From Agreia sp. Leaf283 (lineage in GTDB: Bacteria; Actinomycetota; Actinomycetes; Actinomycetales; Microbacteriaceae), in NCBI RefSeq assembly GCF_001422485.1, contig NZ_LMNF01000001.1, positions 689,900-753,899 of the forward strand: a stretch of DNA of 64,000 bases. Direction: 5' to 3'. The position numbers and the translations under genes are program-made. Numbering within the stretch: position 1 is the stretch's first letter; each line of letters begins with the position of its first letter. Shown here one piece after another: positions 25,970 to 34,949 of this stretch. The notes under the pieces were generated by a model. That model was not told where the DNA came from. It saw only the letters and a list, made by a program, of their open reading frames with translations, and ran no database searches.

Positions 25970-27006
25970 GCATCGACACCGCACGTCCACCCGTGCACAC
26001 CGACCACGGCGGCCCGCTCCACGCCGTTCGGGGCTTCTTCCGCTCCCGCGAGATTCCGGTCGCCGGGGCGCTGATCGCGCTCGTGATCATCACCACGGTC
26101 ATCAACCCGCGGTTCCTCTCGCCGCAGAGCGTCAAAGACCTCATGCTCAACGCGACGATCGTGATCATCCTCGCCGTCGGCCAGGCGCTCGTGATCATCA
26201 CCGAGAACGTCGACCTCTCGATCGGCTCGATCCTCGGCCTCGTCGCCTTCGGCACGGGCACGCTCTTCAACGCGTGGCCCGGCGTTCCCATCCCCCTCGT
26301 CTTTCTGGGCGGGATGCTCTTCGGGGCCGTTCTGGGGGCGATAAACGGATTCCTCGTGACGGCCGCGAAAGTGCCCGCGCTCGTGATCACCCTGGGAACG
26401 ATGTACATCTTCCGTGGCATCCTTACGAGCTGGGCCGGCTCGAAGCAGTACTTCTCGGGCGACAACCCCAAGGCGTTCGGCAACCTGAGCGTGGATGTCT
26501 TCCTCGGCATTCCGATCATCACGATCGTGGCCATCGTGGTCGTCATCGCGGTGGGCATCTTCATGCACTCGGTGCGGGCGGGTCGCGACCTCTACGCGAT
26601 CGGCAGCGACCGGGATGCCGCACGGCTGTTCGGAATCGCCGTCGGGCCGCGCGTGCTCGCCGCATTCGTCGCATCCGGGGCCCTGACCGGCCTGGCGGGC
26701 GTGCTCTACACCTCGCGCTACAACTCGGTGGGCGCGCTCACCGGATCGGGCCTGGAGCTCGACGTCGTGGCGGCCGTGGTCGTCGGAGGCGTTGCGATCT
26801 CGGGAGGAACCGGAACCGTCTTCGGCGCGGCCATCGGAGCCGTGCTGCTCTCGACGATCACGAGTTCGCTGACCGCGACCCGGGTCGACAAGTTCTGGCA
26901 GCAGGCCTTCGTGGGCATGCTCATTCTGGCCGCCATCATCGTCGACCGCGCCGTGTCGGTGCGCAACGCCCGCAAGCTTCGAGTGAGTGAGTCCCGCGAT
27001 GTCTGA
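25966..27006 (+). CDS. rhaP: Rhamnose-type sugar ABC transporter permease
   Basis: A 346-residue RbsC/RhaP-type permease with multiple membrane helices. Family stretches are IITENVDLSIGSILGLVAFGTGTLF, GAINGFLVTAAKVPALVITLGTMYIFRG and AAVVVGGVAISGGTGTVFGAAIGAVLL. The GTG start overlaps the ATPase stop by 4 bases. A second, different permease follows, giving a heterodimeric channel as in rhizobial rhamnose importers. Confidence 0.9.
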   Translation: MSIDTARPPVHTDHGGPLHAVRGFFRSREIPVAGALIALVIITTVINPRFLSPQSVKDLMLNATIVIILAVGQALVIITENVDLSIGSILGLVAFGTGTLFNAWPGVPIPLVFLGGMLFGAVLGAINGFLVTAAKVPALVITLGTMYIFRGILTSWAGSKQYFSGDNPKAFGNLSVDVFLGIPIITIVAIVVVIAVGIFMHSVRAGRDLYAIGSDRDAARLFGIAVGPRVLAAFVASGALTGLAGVLYTSRYNSVGALTGSGLELDVVAAVVVGGVAISGGTGTVFGAAIGAVLLSTITSSLTATRVDKFWQQAFVGMLILAAIIVDRAVSVRNARKLRVSESRDV

Positions 27007-28054
27007 AACACTGAGCCCGAATATCGTCAAGGCCCGCAGCGGCCTCGCGAAGCGCCTCACCGGCAGCGACGCGATCATCATCTACATCCTCGTCGCCGTG
27101 ATCATCGTGTCGATGATCTCGGTGAGGTTCTTCGCCTCGACCCTCACCGTGGGCTTCCTCTCCATTCAGGTCATCCCCATCCTGCTCATCGCGATGCCCA
27201 TGGCCCTGGTGATCATCTCGGGCGAGATCGACCTCTCCGTCGCCTCCATCGCCGGCCTCACCAGCGCGGTGATGGGCGTGCTCTGGCGAGACTCCGGCTG
27301 GGACATCGGCATCGTGATCCTGGTCTCGGTGCTGGTCGGCGTGGTCTGCGGCGTCTTCAACGGCTTCCTCATCACGACCCTCGGCCTGCCGTCACTCGCG
27401 GTGACGATCGGAACGCTCGCCCTGTATAGAGGACTCGCCCTCGTGGTGATCGGCGACCAGAAGGTGGCGAACTTCCCGAAGGAGCTCAACACCTTCGTGC
27501 TCTCGAAGATCGGCACGACCGGAATCCCCGTGGTCATGATCTTCGTGGTCATCATCATCGCGTTCTTCGCCGTGCTGCTGCACTTCACCCCGTTCGGCCG
27601 CGGCCTCTACGCGCTCGGCTTCTCGAAGGAGGCCGCCACGTTCGTGGGCATCCGGGTGGGGCAGGCCAAATTCTGGCTGTTCGTGGGAACCGGCGTCGTG
27701 TCATCCATCGTCGGTGTCTTTCTCACCCTGCGCCTGGCGAGCGCCGGCCCCGACAACGGAACCGGCATGGAGCTCAGCGTCATCGCCGCCGTGCTGCTCG
27801 GCGGCGTCTCGATCTTCGGCGGCAAGGGGTCGATCCCCGGAGTCGTCGGAGGAGTGCTGCTCATCGGCGTTCTCACCTACTCGCTGCGCCTCGCGAAGGT
27901 GCCCGAGACCGCCCTCATCATCGTGACCGGAAGCCTGCTCGTTCTGTCGGTCGTGGCCCCGAGCATCGTCTCGTGGGCACGCGAACGACTGCGGCTCGCC
28001 CGCGTTCACCGAGTTGTCCAGCAGACATCGTCTTCTGGTTCACCCCACGCCTAA
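26999..28054 (+). CDS. rhaQ: Rhamnose-type sugar ABC transporter permease
   Basis: A 351-residue permease of the same family as its neighbour: MALVIISGEIDLSVASIAGLTSAVMG, NGFLITTLGLPSLAVTIGTLALYRGLALV and SVIAAVLLGGVSIFGGKGSIPGVVGGVLLIG. The ATG at 26999 overlaps the end of the previous gene by 8 bases; a GTG at 26987 would add four residues. It pairs with the preceding permease. Confidence 0.9.
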   Translation: MSETLSPNIVKARSGLAKRLTGSDAIIIYILVAVIIVSMISVRFFASTLTVGFLSIQVIPILLIAMPMALVIISGEIDLSVASIAGLTSAVMGVLWRDSGWDIGIVILVSVLVGVVCGVFNGFLITTLGLPSLAVTIGTLALYRGLALVVIGDQKVANFPKELNTFVLSKIGTTGIPVVMIFVVIIIAFFAVLLHFTPFGRGLYALGFSKEAATFVGIRVGQAKFWLFVGTGVVSSIVGVFLTLRLASAGPDNGTGMELSVIAAVLLGGVSIFGGKGSIPGVVGGVLLIGVLTYSLRLAKVPETALIIVTGSLLVLSVVAPSIVSWARERLRLARVHRVVQQTSSSGSPHA

Positions 28055-28098
28055 AGCACCAGGCGTCCGCACCACATCACACGAAAGAAGGAAGAACA

Positions 28099-29160
28099 AT
28101 GGAGTTGTTTTCTCGTAAGACGCGCGGCGGTCGCCGCGCAGCAACCGTCGCCGCGGTCGCGGTCTCGGTCGCGCTGCTGGCAACCGGATGCGCCGCGGGC
28201 GGATCCACCGACGGCGGCACCGATTCGGCGGGTGGCGGTGGCGACAACACCATGGCGTTCCTGCCGAAGCAGCTGAACAACCCGTACACCGACGTGGTCC
28301 TCGGCGGCGGAGAGGACGGCGCGAAGGAGGCCGGCTTCACCTCGCAGGTCCTCGGCCCGCTGGAGGCGAGCGCGAGCGCTCAGATCCCCTTCATCGAGCA
28401 GGCCACGCAGGAGGGCTCGAAGGTCATCGTCATCGCCGCGAACGACCCGGATGCCGTCGGCCCGTCGCTGCAGACGGCTCGCGAGGCCGGCGCCAAGATC
28501 GTGGCGTTCGACTCCGACACCAACCCCGACTACCGCGACATCTTCATCAGCCAGGTCGTCGCCAAAGACGTCGCCCTGATCCAGCTCGAGATCATCTCGG
28601 AGCAGATCGGCGGAGCCGGCGACATCGCGATCCTCTCGGCCACGGCCACGGCCACGAACCAGAACGAGTGGATCAAGTTCATGGAGGAGGAGCTCGCCTC
28701 CAACCCCGACTACAAGGACATCAAGCTCGTCGCGAAGGTCTACGGAGACGACGACGCAGACAAGTCCTTCCAGGAGACGCAGGGCCTGCTCTCGTCGTAC
28801 CCCGACCTCAAGGGCATCATCTCGCCCACGACCGTCGGTATCGCGGCTGCGGCCAAGTACCTCTCGACCTCGGACTACAAGGGCAAGGTCGCGCTGACCG
28901 GGCTCGGACTGCCGAACGAGATGCGCGAGTTCGTCAAGGACGGCACCGTGAAGGAGTTCGCTCTCTGGGACCCGGCACAGCTCGGCTACGTCGCCGCGTT
29001 CGCCGGTAAGGCACTCGTCGATGGAACCATCACCGGAGCCGAGGGCGACACCTTCGACGCCGGCGACCTGGGCGAGATCACGGTCGGCGAGGGCGGTGTC
29101 GCGATCGTCGGACCGCCCACCCGCTTCAACGCCGACAACATCGACGACTACGACTTCTAA
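28099..29160 (+). CDS. rhaS: Rhamnose ABC transporter substrate-binding lipoprotein
   Basis: A 353-residue extracytoplasmic receptor of the RbsB/RhaS fold. The lipoprotein signal ends in a lipobox LATGC with Cys near residue 31, followed by a Gly/Ser-rich linker. The binding domain starts with MAFLPKQLNNPYTDVVLGGGEDGAKEAGF and contains VIVIAANDPDAVGPSLQTAREAGAKIVAFDSD. The ATG follows AAGGAAG. Placement after rhaTPQ and before rhaM/rhaI supports rhamnose binding. Confidence 0.92.
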   Translation: MELFSRKTRGGRRAATVAAVAVSVALLATGCAAGGSTDGGTDSAGGGGDNTMAFLPKQLNNPYTDVVLGGGEDGAKEAGFTSQVLGPLEASASAQIPFIEQATQEGSKVIVIAANDPDAVGPSLQTAREAGAKIVAFDSDTNPDYRDIFISQVVAKDVALIQLEIISEQIGGAGDIAILSATATATNQNEWIKFMEEELASNPDYKDIKLVAKVYGDDDADKSFQETQGLLSSYPDLKGIISPTTVGIAAAAKYLSTSDYKGKVALTGLGLPNEMREFVKDGTVKEFALWDPAQLGYVAAFAGKALVDGTITGAEGDTFDAGDLGEITVGEGGVAIVGPPTRFNADNIDDYDF

Positions 29161-29178
29161 GAAGTAGTCGCCCCGCTC

Positions 29179-29258
29179 GTTCCCTGAGCTTGTCGAAGGG
29201 CCCCCCTTCGACAGGCTCAGGGAACGAACCACTCCCGTTCCCTGAGCCTGTCGAAGGG
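29179..29258. repeat. Array of three short intergenic repeats
   Basis: Copies at 29179-29200 and 29237-29258 face an inverted copy at 29204-29225. The array lies between the rhamnose importer genes and the isomerase gene of the same operon and can fold as a strong hairpin. Confidence 0.85.
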
Positions 29259-29284
29259 CTCCACCAGAAAGCCGAGTGCACCCC

Positions 29285-30754
29285 ATGACCGACCGCAGCG
29301 CCGCCGTCGCCGACCTGCTTCCTCCGAAGAAGCGCCGTCAGACCCGCATCGGCCTCGTCGCCGGTGGCCTCGCCGCTTACTGGCCCCAGTTCCCCGAGCT
29401 CCTGCCGCAACTGCAGGAGTCGAGCCGCTACGTCACCGGCCGCTTCAACTCCCTCGACGCCGAGGTCGTCGACGTGGGCTTCGTCTCGGATGCGCAGGAG
29501 GCCGCGGTCGCCGCCGAGAAACTGCGGGTCGCCGACTGCGACCTCATCGTCATCTTCCTCACCACCTACCTCACCTCGTCGATGGTGCTGCCGATCGCCC
29601 AGCGCGCGAAGACCCCCGTGCTCGTGATCGACCTGCAGCCCACCGAGGCCATGGACCACGCCAACTTCGACACCGGCAAATGGCTCGCCTACTGCGGCCA
29701 GTGCCCGGTGCCCGAGGTGGCCAACGTCTTCAAGCGGGCGGGCATCCCGTTCCGCAGCGTGTCGGGCCACCTCAAGCAGGAGTCGGCGTGGGCCCGCATC
29801 ACCCAGTGGGTGCACGCTGCCGCTGTTCGCGGCGTTCTGCGCAACGCCCGCCACGGCCTGATGGGCCACCTCTACCCCGGCATGCTCGACGTGTCGACCG
29901 ACCTGACCCTCGTCTCGACGCAGTTCGGCTCGCACGTCGAGGTTCTCGAGTTCGACGACCTGCGGGTGCGGGTCGACGAGGTGACGGATGCGCAGGTCGC
30001 CGACCGCAAGGAACTCGCCCGGCGCCTGTTCACCATCGACGACTCCGTGAACGACGACGACTTCTCCTGGGGCGCCAAGGTCTCTGTCGGACTCGACCGC
30101 CTGGTCGAGGACTTCGACCTCGACTCGGCCGCGTACTATCACCGCGGACTGCAGGGAGAGCAGCACGAGCGCCTCGGCGCCGGCATGATCCTCGGCTCGT
30201 CCCTGCTGACGGCCCGGGGCATCCCGTTCGTGGGCGAATACGAGCTGCGCACCAGCCTCGCCATGCTCGCCGCACATACGATCGGCGCCGGCGGTTCGTT
30301 CACCGAGATCCAGGCACTCAACTTCTTCGACGGCGTGGTGGAGATGGGCCACGACGGCCCTGCACACCTTCAGGTCTCCGAGCGCGACCCGCTGCTGCGC
30401 GGCCTCGGCATCTATCACGGCAAGCGAGGCTACGGAGTCTCGGTCGAGTTCGACGTGAAGCAGGGCCCGGTCACCACCTTCGGCATCGGGCAGGATGCCG
30501 ACGGCAGCTACTCCTTCATCACCAGCGAGGGCGTCGTGAAGCCGGGGCCGCTGCTGGCGATCGGCAACACGACATCCCGCGTGGACTTCGGGGGCGACCC
30601 CGGCGAGTGGGTCGACGAGTGGTCGCAGACGGGAATCGGCCATCACTGGGCGCTCTGTGTCGGACACCGGGCCGCAGACATCCGGGCGGCCGCCAGCCTT
30701 CTCGGAATCGAACACCGACACGTCGACATGCGGGCCCTGCCCGCGTGGCGCTGA
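29285..30754 (+). CDS. L-arabinose/L-fucose isomerase-family protein
   Basis: A 489-residue protein with the AraA-like architecture. An N-terminal Rossmann-like region (RIGLVAGGLAAYWPQFPELLPQLQ, DCDLIVIFLTTYLTSSMVLPIAQRA) is followed by LQPTEAMDHANFDTGKWLAYCGQCPVPEVANVFKRAG and a C-terminal region containing GEYELRTSLAMLAAHTIGAGGSFTEIQALNF. The His and Glu expected at the metal site of AraA are plausible but cannot be fixed without a structure alignment. It sits between rhaS and rhaM although a rhamnose isomerase gene is also present, so it may handle a second sugar such as arabinose or fucose. A GTG at 29276 is an alternative start. Confidence 0.82.
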   Translation: MTDRSAAVADLLPPKKRRQTRIGLVAGGLAAYWPQFPELLPQLQESSRYVTGRFNSLDAEVVDVGFVSDAQEAAVAAEKLRVADCDLIVIFLTTYLTSSMVLPIAQRAKTPVLVIDLQPTEAMDHANFDTGKWLAYCGQCPVPEVANVFKRAGIPFRSVSGHLKQESAWARITQWVHAAAVRGVLRNARHGLMGHLYPGMLDVSTDLTLVSTQFGSHVEVLEFDDLRVRVDEVTDAQVADRKELARRLFTIDDSVNDDDFSWGAKVSVGLDRLVEDFDLDSAAYYHRGLQGEQHERLGAGMILGSSLLTARGIPFVGEYELRTSLAMLAAHTIGAGGSFTEIQALNFFDGVVEMGHDGPAHLQVSERDPLLRGLGIYHGKRGYGVSVEFDVKQGPVTTFGIGQDADGSYSFITSEGVVKPGPLLAIGNTTSRVDFGGDPGEWVDEWSQTGIGHHWALCVGHRAADIRAAASLLGIEHRHVDMRALPAWR

Positions 30755-30767
30755 GAGGAACCCGACC

Positions 30768-31136
30768 ATGACGACGCAGCGCGTGTGCTTTCAGCTTCAG
30801 GTGAAGCCCGACCGCATCGAGGCGTACCGCGAGGCCCACGCGGCCGTGTGGCCCGACATGCTCGAGGCCCTGGATGAGACGGGGTGGCGCAATTACTCGA
30901 TCTTCCTGCGACCCGACGGTCTCGTGATCGGCTACTTCGAGACCGACGACCTTCAGGCCTCGCTCGACGGGATGGCCCTCACTGCGGTGAATGCACGCTG
31001 GCAGGCGGCGATGGCCGACAACTTTGTCGACCTCGCCGATGCCTCTGGTAAGCAACGCCCTGCGGACCAGGCGTTCGACTACATCCCCGAGGTGTTCAAC
31101 CTCGCCGATCAGCTGGCGGCCGCACAGCGATTGTGA
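30768..31136 (+). CDS. rhaM: L-rhamnose mutarotase
   Basis: A 122-residue protein of the RhaM/RhaU dimeric alpha+beta barrel family. It contains RVCFQLQVKPDRIEAYREAHAAVWPDMLEALDETGWRNYSIFL with the conserved His in the REAH segment, a C-terminal NARWQAAMADNF and FDYIPEVFNLADQL. It interconverts the alpha and beta anomers of L-rhamnose to supply the isomerase. The ATG follows GAGAGGAACC, 13 bases after the isomerase-like gene. Short, complete and typical in length. Confidence 0.94.
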   Translation: MTTQRVCFQLQVKPDRIEAYREAHAAVWPDMLEALDETGWRNYSIFLRPDGLVIGYFETDDLQASLDGMALTAVNARWQAAMADNFVDLADASGKQRPADQAFDYIPEVFNLADQLAAAQRL

Positions 31137-31168
31137 AACCCCCGATCACCGGCTAACCTGAACACAAT

Positions 31169-31180
31169 TGAATCGATTCA
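31169..31180. promoter_or_regulatory. LacI-type operator before rhaI, perfect palindrome
   Basis: TGAATCGATTCA is a perfect 12-base palindrome, 62 bases before the rhaI start. A possible promoter (TTGTGA at 31131 and TAACCT at 31153, 16 bases apart) lies just upstream. Related copies occur at 24257 and 24368. Confidence 0.7.
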
Positions 31181-31242
31181 TTAGCGCCTCAGGGCGAGTG
31201 GATCCGGCTCACACGACCACAGTAGAAACACGGAGAATTCCA

Positions 31243-32406
31243 ATGGTGCAGTTCAACGACATCGCGTCGCAGCTCGAGGGGCAGTCCATCGAACTGCCCT
31301 CGTGGGCGTTCGGCAACTCGGGCACGCGATTCCGCGTCTTCGGAACCCCGGGCACCGCCCGCAACCCCGAAGAGAAGATCGCCGACGCCGCCCAGGTGAA
31401 CAAGTACACCGGGCTCTCCCCGAAGGTGGCCATCCACATCCCGTGGGACAAGGTCGACGACTACGCAGCCCTCGGCGCCTACGCCAACGACCTCGGCGTC
31501 GAGCTCGGAACGGTGAACTCGAACACGTTCCAAGACGAGGACTACAAGTTCGGCTCCCTCACCTCGTCGAACCCGGCCGTGCGCCAGAAGGCCATCGATC
31601 ACCACTTCGAGTGCATCGACATCATGGATGCGACGGGCTCGAAAGACCTCAAGATCTGGCTCGCAGACGGCACGAACTACCCAGGCCAAGACGACATCCG
31701 CGGTCGCCAGGACCGGCTCGCCGAGTCGCTGCAGACGATCTACGACCGCATCGGCGCCGAGCAGCGCCTGGTGCTCGAGTACAAGTTCTTCGAGCCGGCG
31801 TTCTATCACACCGACGTTCCCGACTGGGGAACCTCGTACGCCCAGGTCGCCGCGCTCGGCGAGCGCGCCCTGGTCTGCCTCGACACCGGCCACCACGCGC
31901 CGGGCACCAACATCGAATTCATCGTCGCCCAGCTGCTGCGCCTCGGAAAGCTCGGCTCGTTCGACTTCAACTCGCGCTTCTACGCCGACGACGACCTCAT
32001 CGTGGGCGCGGCCGACCCGTTCCAGCTGTTCCGCATCCTCTACGAGGTCATTCGCGGCGGCGGCTACGGACCCGATTCGGTCGTGGCTTTTATGCTCGAC
32101 CAGTGCCACAACATCGAGGCCAAGATCGCCGGCCAGATGCGCTCGGTGCTGAACGTGCAGGAGATGACGGCGCGCGCGCTGCTCGTCGACCGCGCCGCGC
32201 TTACGGCAGCGCAGGAATCCAACGATGTGCTCGGTGCCAATGCCGTGCTCATGGACGCCTTCTACACGGATGTCCGGGGCCCGCTCGCCGAGTGGCGCGA
32301 GTCTCGCGGTCTTCCGGCCGACCCGATCGCCGCGTTTACGGCATCCGGTTACCAGGAGAAGATCTCGGCCGAGCGCGTCGGCGCCCAGGCGAGCTGGGGC
32401 GCGTAG
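31243..32406 (+). CDS. rhaI: L-rhamnose isomerase, RhaI type
   Basis: A 387-residue TIM-barrel aldose-ketose isomerase converting L-rhamnose to L-rhamnulose. Landmark stretches are GNSGTRFRVFGTPGTARNPEEKIADAAQVNKYTG, VLEYKFFEPAFYHTDVPDWG (metal-ligand Glu), LVCLDTGHHAPGTNIEFIVAQLL (Asp and catalytic His) and GSFDFNSRFYADDDL (further metal-ligand Asp). The ATG follows CGGAGAATT. It has its own operator-bearing leader inside the operon. This is the RhaI family found in actinobacteria and Pseudomonas stutzeri, not E. coli RhaA. Confidence 0.95.
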   Translation: MVQFNDIASQLEGQSIELPSWAFGNSGTRFRVFGTPGTARNPEEKIADAAQVNKYTGLSPKVAIHIPWDKVDDYAALGAYANDLGVELGTVNSNTFQDEDYKFGSLTSSNPAVRQKAIDHHFECIDIMDATGSKDLKIWLADGTNYPGQDDIRGRQDRLAESLQTIYDRIGAEQRLVLEYKFFEPAFYHTDVPDWGTSYAQVAALGERALVCLDTGHHAPGTNIEFIVAQLLRLGKLGSFDFNSRFYADDDLIVGAADPFQLFRILYEVIRGGGYGPDSVVAFMLDQCHNIEAKIAGQMRSVLNVQEMTARALLVDRAALTAAQESNDVLGANAVLMDAFYTDVRGPLAEWRESRGLPADPIAAFTASGYQEKISAERVGAQASWGA

Positions 32407-32426
32407 CGACCCGCACTGGCCGAGCA

Positions 32427-32522
32427 CCCTTCGACAGGCTCAGGGAACGAACCGTTCCCTGAGCCTGTCGCCGTTCCCTGAGCTTGTCGAAGGGCCCGTC
32501 GTTCCCTGAGCTTGTCGAAGGG
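32427..32522. repeat. Array of four short intergenic repeats
   Basis: One copy in one orientation (from 32427) and three in the other (around 32453, 32473 and 32501) lie between the rhaI stop and the MFS gene. The opposed copies can form a hairpin acting as a transcript end. Confidence 0.85.
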
Positions 32523-32651
32523 CACTCTTTCGAGTGTCGGGGGAATAGAGCAGAGTGGAGGCAGGTTCTCCCGATGAAGCGATTCCCGCGAGCCTCCGCT
32601 CCGCTCGCCTCCGCTACCTCTTCTCTTCTTTCCCTCAGCCTTGGAGTTCTC

Positions 32652-34178
32652 GTGACTGATCGCCTCGCACCACCCACAGACTCCGTGCCGGCCGTGTCGC
32701 CGTCCACTCAGCACGACGCACCCGCATCCCCCTGGGCCGAAGATCCGGCGCTCGCCGGGCGCAACCGCCTCGTCATCTCGCTGCTTCTGGTGTCGGCGTT
32801 CGTCGTCATCCTGAACGAGACGATCATGAGCGTGGCCCTGCCCGTGCTCATGACAGACCTCGACATCGCCGCCGAGGCCGCGCAGTGGTTGACCACCGCG
32901 TTCATGCTCACCATGGCCGTGGTCATTCCGATCACCGGGTTCCTGCTGCAGCGCTTCAACACGCGGCCCGTGTTCCTCGCCGCGATGGCCTTGTTCAGCG
33001 CGGGCACGTTCATCTCGGCCATGGCGCCCGGCTTCGAGGTCCTGCTCGCGGGCCGGGTCATCCAGGCCAGCGGAACGGCCATCATGATGCCCCTGCTCAT
33101 GACCACGGTGCTCAACCTCGTTCCCCCGGCCACGCGCGGCCGCACCATGGGCAACATCTCGATCGTCATCTCGGTCGCCCCGGCTATCGGCCCCACCATC
33201 TCGGGCCTCATCCTCAGCGTGCTCGACTGGCGCTGGATGTTCTGGATCGTTCTGCCCATCGCCGTCGGCTCGCTTGTGCTCGGCTTCCTCAAGATCCCCA
33301 ACGTCACCGAGCCGCGCAAGGCTCCCCTCGACGTGCTCTCGGTGATCCTCTCCGCCTTCGCGTTCGGCGGGCTGGTCTACGGTCTGAGCTCGCTCGGCGG
33401 CGAAAGCGCTGAGGGAGCGATGCCCGGCTGGCTGCCGCTCGTCGTCGGCATCGTGGCACTGGCCGTGTTCATCCTGCGCCAGGTCTCGCTGGCCCGTCGC
33501 GAGAAGGCGCTGCTCGACCTTCGTGTGTTCCGCTCGGGCACCTTCTCTGTGGCCATCGCGATGCTGGCGATCAGCATGATGGCCCTCTTCGGAACCCTCA
33601 TCATCCTGCCGATCTACACGCAGAGCGTCCTCGGTCTCAGCACCCTCTCCACGGGCCTCCTCCTGCTTCCCGGCGGACTGCTCATGGGCATCCTGGCGCC
33701 GTTCGTCGGCCGCATCTACGACCGTTTCGGGCCGCGCGTCCTGCTCATTCCAGGATCGATCATCGTGAGCGCCGCCTTCTGGGGCATGACCCTCTTCACC
33801 GCCACCACGGCGTGGGGCTGGGTGCTCGCCGCGCACATCACCATGAGCCTCGGCTTGGCGCTGCTGTTCACGCCCCTGTTCACCGCGGGGCTCGCGTCGC
33901 TCACCCCGAAGCTCTACTCGCACGGCAGCGCCGTCGTCGGGACAGTGCAGCAGCTCGCCGGAGCCGCCGGAACCGCCCTCTTCGTGTCGGTCATGTCGGC
34001 ACGGGCGATCGCCCTCTCGGGCGGCAGCGCACCGAGCGCGGTCGACACCGCCGGGGGCATCCACGCGGCCATCATGTACGGAGCGTTCATCTCCCTCGCG
34101 GCAATCGTGATCAGCTTCTTCGTGAAGGCCCCGGCTCAGTCAGAGGCCCCGCACGACGCGGTCCCCGCGGCCCACTAA
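32652..34178 (+). CDS. MFS drug/proton antiporter, DHA2 (14-helix) type
   Basis: A membrane exporter of about 508 residues with motif SAFVVILNETIMSVALPVLMTDL in helix 1, LTTAFMLTMAVVIPITGFLLQRF (motif A region) and AGRVIQASGTAIMMPLLMTTVL (motif C-like). These fit multidrug antiporters of the DHA2 group. I prefer the GTG at 32652 because GGAG stands 5 bases before it. An ATG at 32574 would add a 26-residue Ser/Leu-rich leader. It follows an array of repeats after rhaI, so it is probably a separate unit. The substrate is unknown. Confidence 0.88.
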   Translation: MTDRLAPPTDSVPAVSPSTQHDAPASPWAEDPALAGRNRLVISLLLVSAFVVILNETIMSVALPVLMTDLDIAAEAAQWLTTAFMLTMAVVIPITGFLLQRFNTRPVFLAAMALFSAGTFISAMAPGFEVLLAGRVIQASGTAIMMPLLMTTVLNLVPPATRGRTMGNISIVISVAPAIGPTISGLILSVLDWRWMFWIVLPIAVGSLVLGFLKIPNVTEPRKAPLDVLSVILSAFAFGGLVYGLSSLGGESAEGAMPGWLPLVVGIVALAVFILRQVSLARREKALLDLRVFRSGTFSVAIAMLAISMMALFGTLIILPIYTQSVLGLSTLSTGLLLLPGGLLMGILAPFVGRIYDRFGPRVLLIPGSIIVSAAFWGMTLFTATTAWGWVLAAHITMSLGLALLFTPLFTAGLASLTPKLYSHGSAVVGTVQQLAGAAGTALFVSVMSARAIALSGGSAPSAVDTAGGIHAAIMYGAFISLAAIVISFFVKAPAQSEAPHDAVPAAH

Positions 34179-34206
34179 CCCACTAGCCCACTTCGTACGC
34201 CGCGAC

Positions 34207-34266
34207 TGTTGCCCGCGACGACGGATGCTGCCGGTCGCCCGGCAACACCCGTCGCGCTGGGCAACA
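34207..34266. terminator. Bidirectional hairpin terminator
   Basis: TGTTGCCC-GCGACG (from 34207) pairs with CGTCGCG-ct-GGGCAACA (ending 34266), a long stem with one 2-base bulge. It lies between the convergent MFS gene and the gene at 34293, so it can end both transcripts. Confidence 0.6.
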
Positions 34267-34292
34267 CCGACACCCTCCAGTTAGCCGACTGA

Positions 34293-34949
34293 TCAGCGGT
34301 CGTCGAGGTAGCGCGCGATCTCGCGCACTCTCGTCAGGGCCGCGGCCTCCTCTTGAAGGGAGAGCGCGCGAGCCCCCGCCGGCCTGATCACGAAGCCGGT
34401 CTCGGCATCCACCTGCGGCTTCCAGAGGGTGTTCTGGCGCCAGACGGTGTAGCCCGCACGCTGCTCGTCTTTGATGCGCTCGACGTAGGGCGGTCCGGCC
34501 AGTCCGAACACCGCGCCCGCGACGACCAGCGTGACCATGGCGAAAAGGGTAACCGGCCCCGGCTGGCCCACGATGATGAAGGCCGCGACGACGACCACGC
34601 CATACGACGCGAAGCCCCAGGCGGCAATCCTGCGCGATCGGCGAAAGAGCTCCAGTGACGACGGGCCAGGAAGCAACTCGAGCCGCGGCGGAATCTGCGA
34701 GGGCAGGAGCCCCCACGGGGGCAACGATGAGACGTGCGCCTTGCTCGATGTCTCGGGCTTCCGCGCGGGCTCGGGGAGAACCGCCGCGGAGGCCGACCGA
34801 ACCGGCGTCGGCGTCGGCGTGACCTGCACCGGAGGCTTCTCCGCCTCGGAGTCGCCACGGAGTGCCCTCGCAATCGACAGGACGACAGGACGACCCGCGC
34901 GACCGAGTCTCTCTCGCCACGTCATGCCTCCATACTGCCGTCTGCGCAC
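34293..34949 (-). CDS. Hypothetical membrane protein
   Basis: A protein of about 218 residues that I do not recognise. It has a basic N-terminus, a Pro/Thr-rich stretch (VQVTPTPTPVRSASAAVLPEP), then two adjacent hydrophobic helices (IAAWGFASYGVVVVAAFIIV and VTLFAMVTLVVAGAVFGLAG). The soluble C-terminal tail reads YTVWRQNTLWKPQVDAETGFVIRPAG and ends in charged helices. The start is uncertain: GTG at 34949, or ATG at 34925 with GGAGG only one base away. It stands alone between two MFS genes on the other strand. Confidence 0.6.
   Translation of the reverse strand: MRRRQYGGMTWRERLGRAGRPVVLSIARALRGDSEAEKPPVQVTPTPTPVRSASAAVLPEPARKPETSSKAHVSSLPPWGLLPSQIPPRLELLPGPSSLELFRRSRRIAAWGFASYGVVVVAAFIIVGQPGPVTLFAMVTLVVAGAVFGLAGPPYVERIKDEQRAGYTVWRQNTLWKPQVDAETGFVIRPAGARALSLQEEAAALTRVREIARYLDDR

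Noticed and set aside
29179-29258. Clustered short repeats that could suggest a CRISPR array.
   Set aside because: Copies alternate in orientation, spacing is irregular, there are no unique spacers of constant length, and no cas genes are present.
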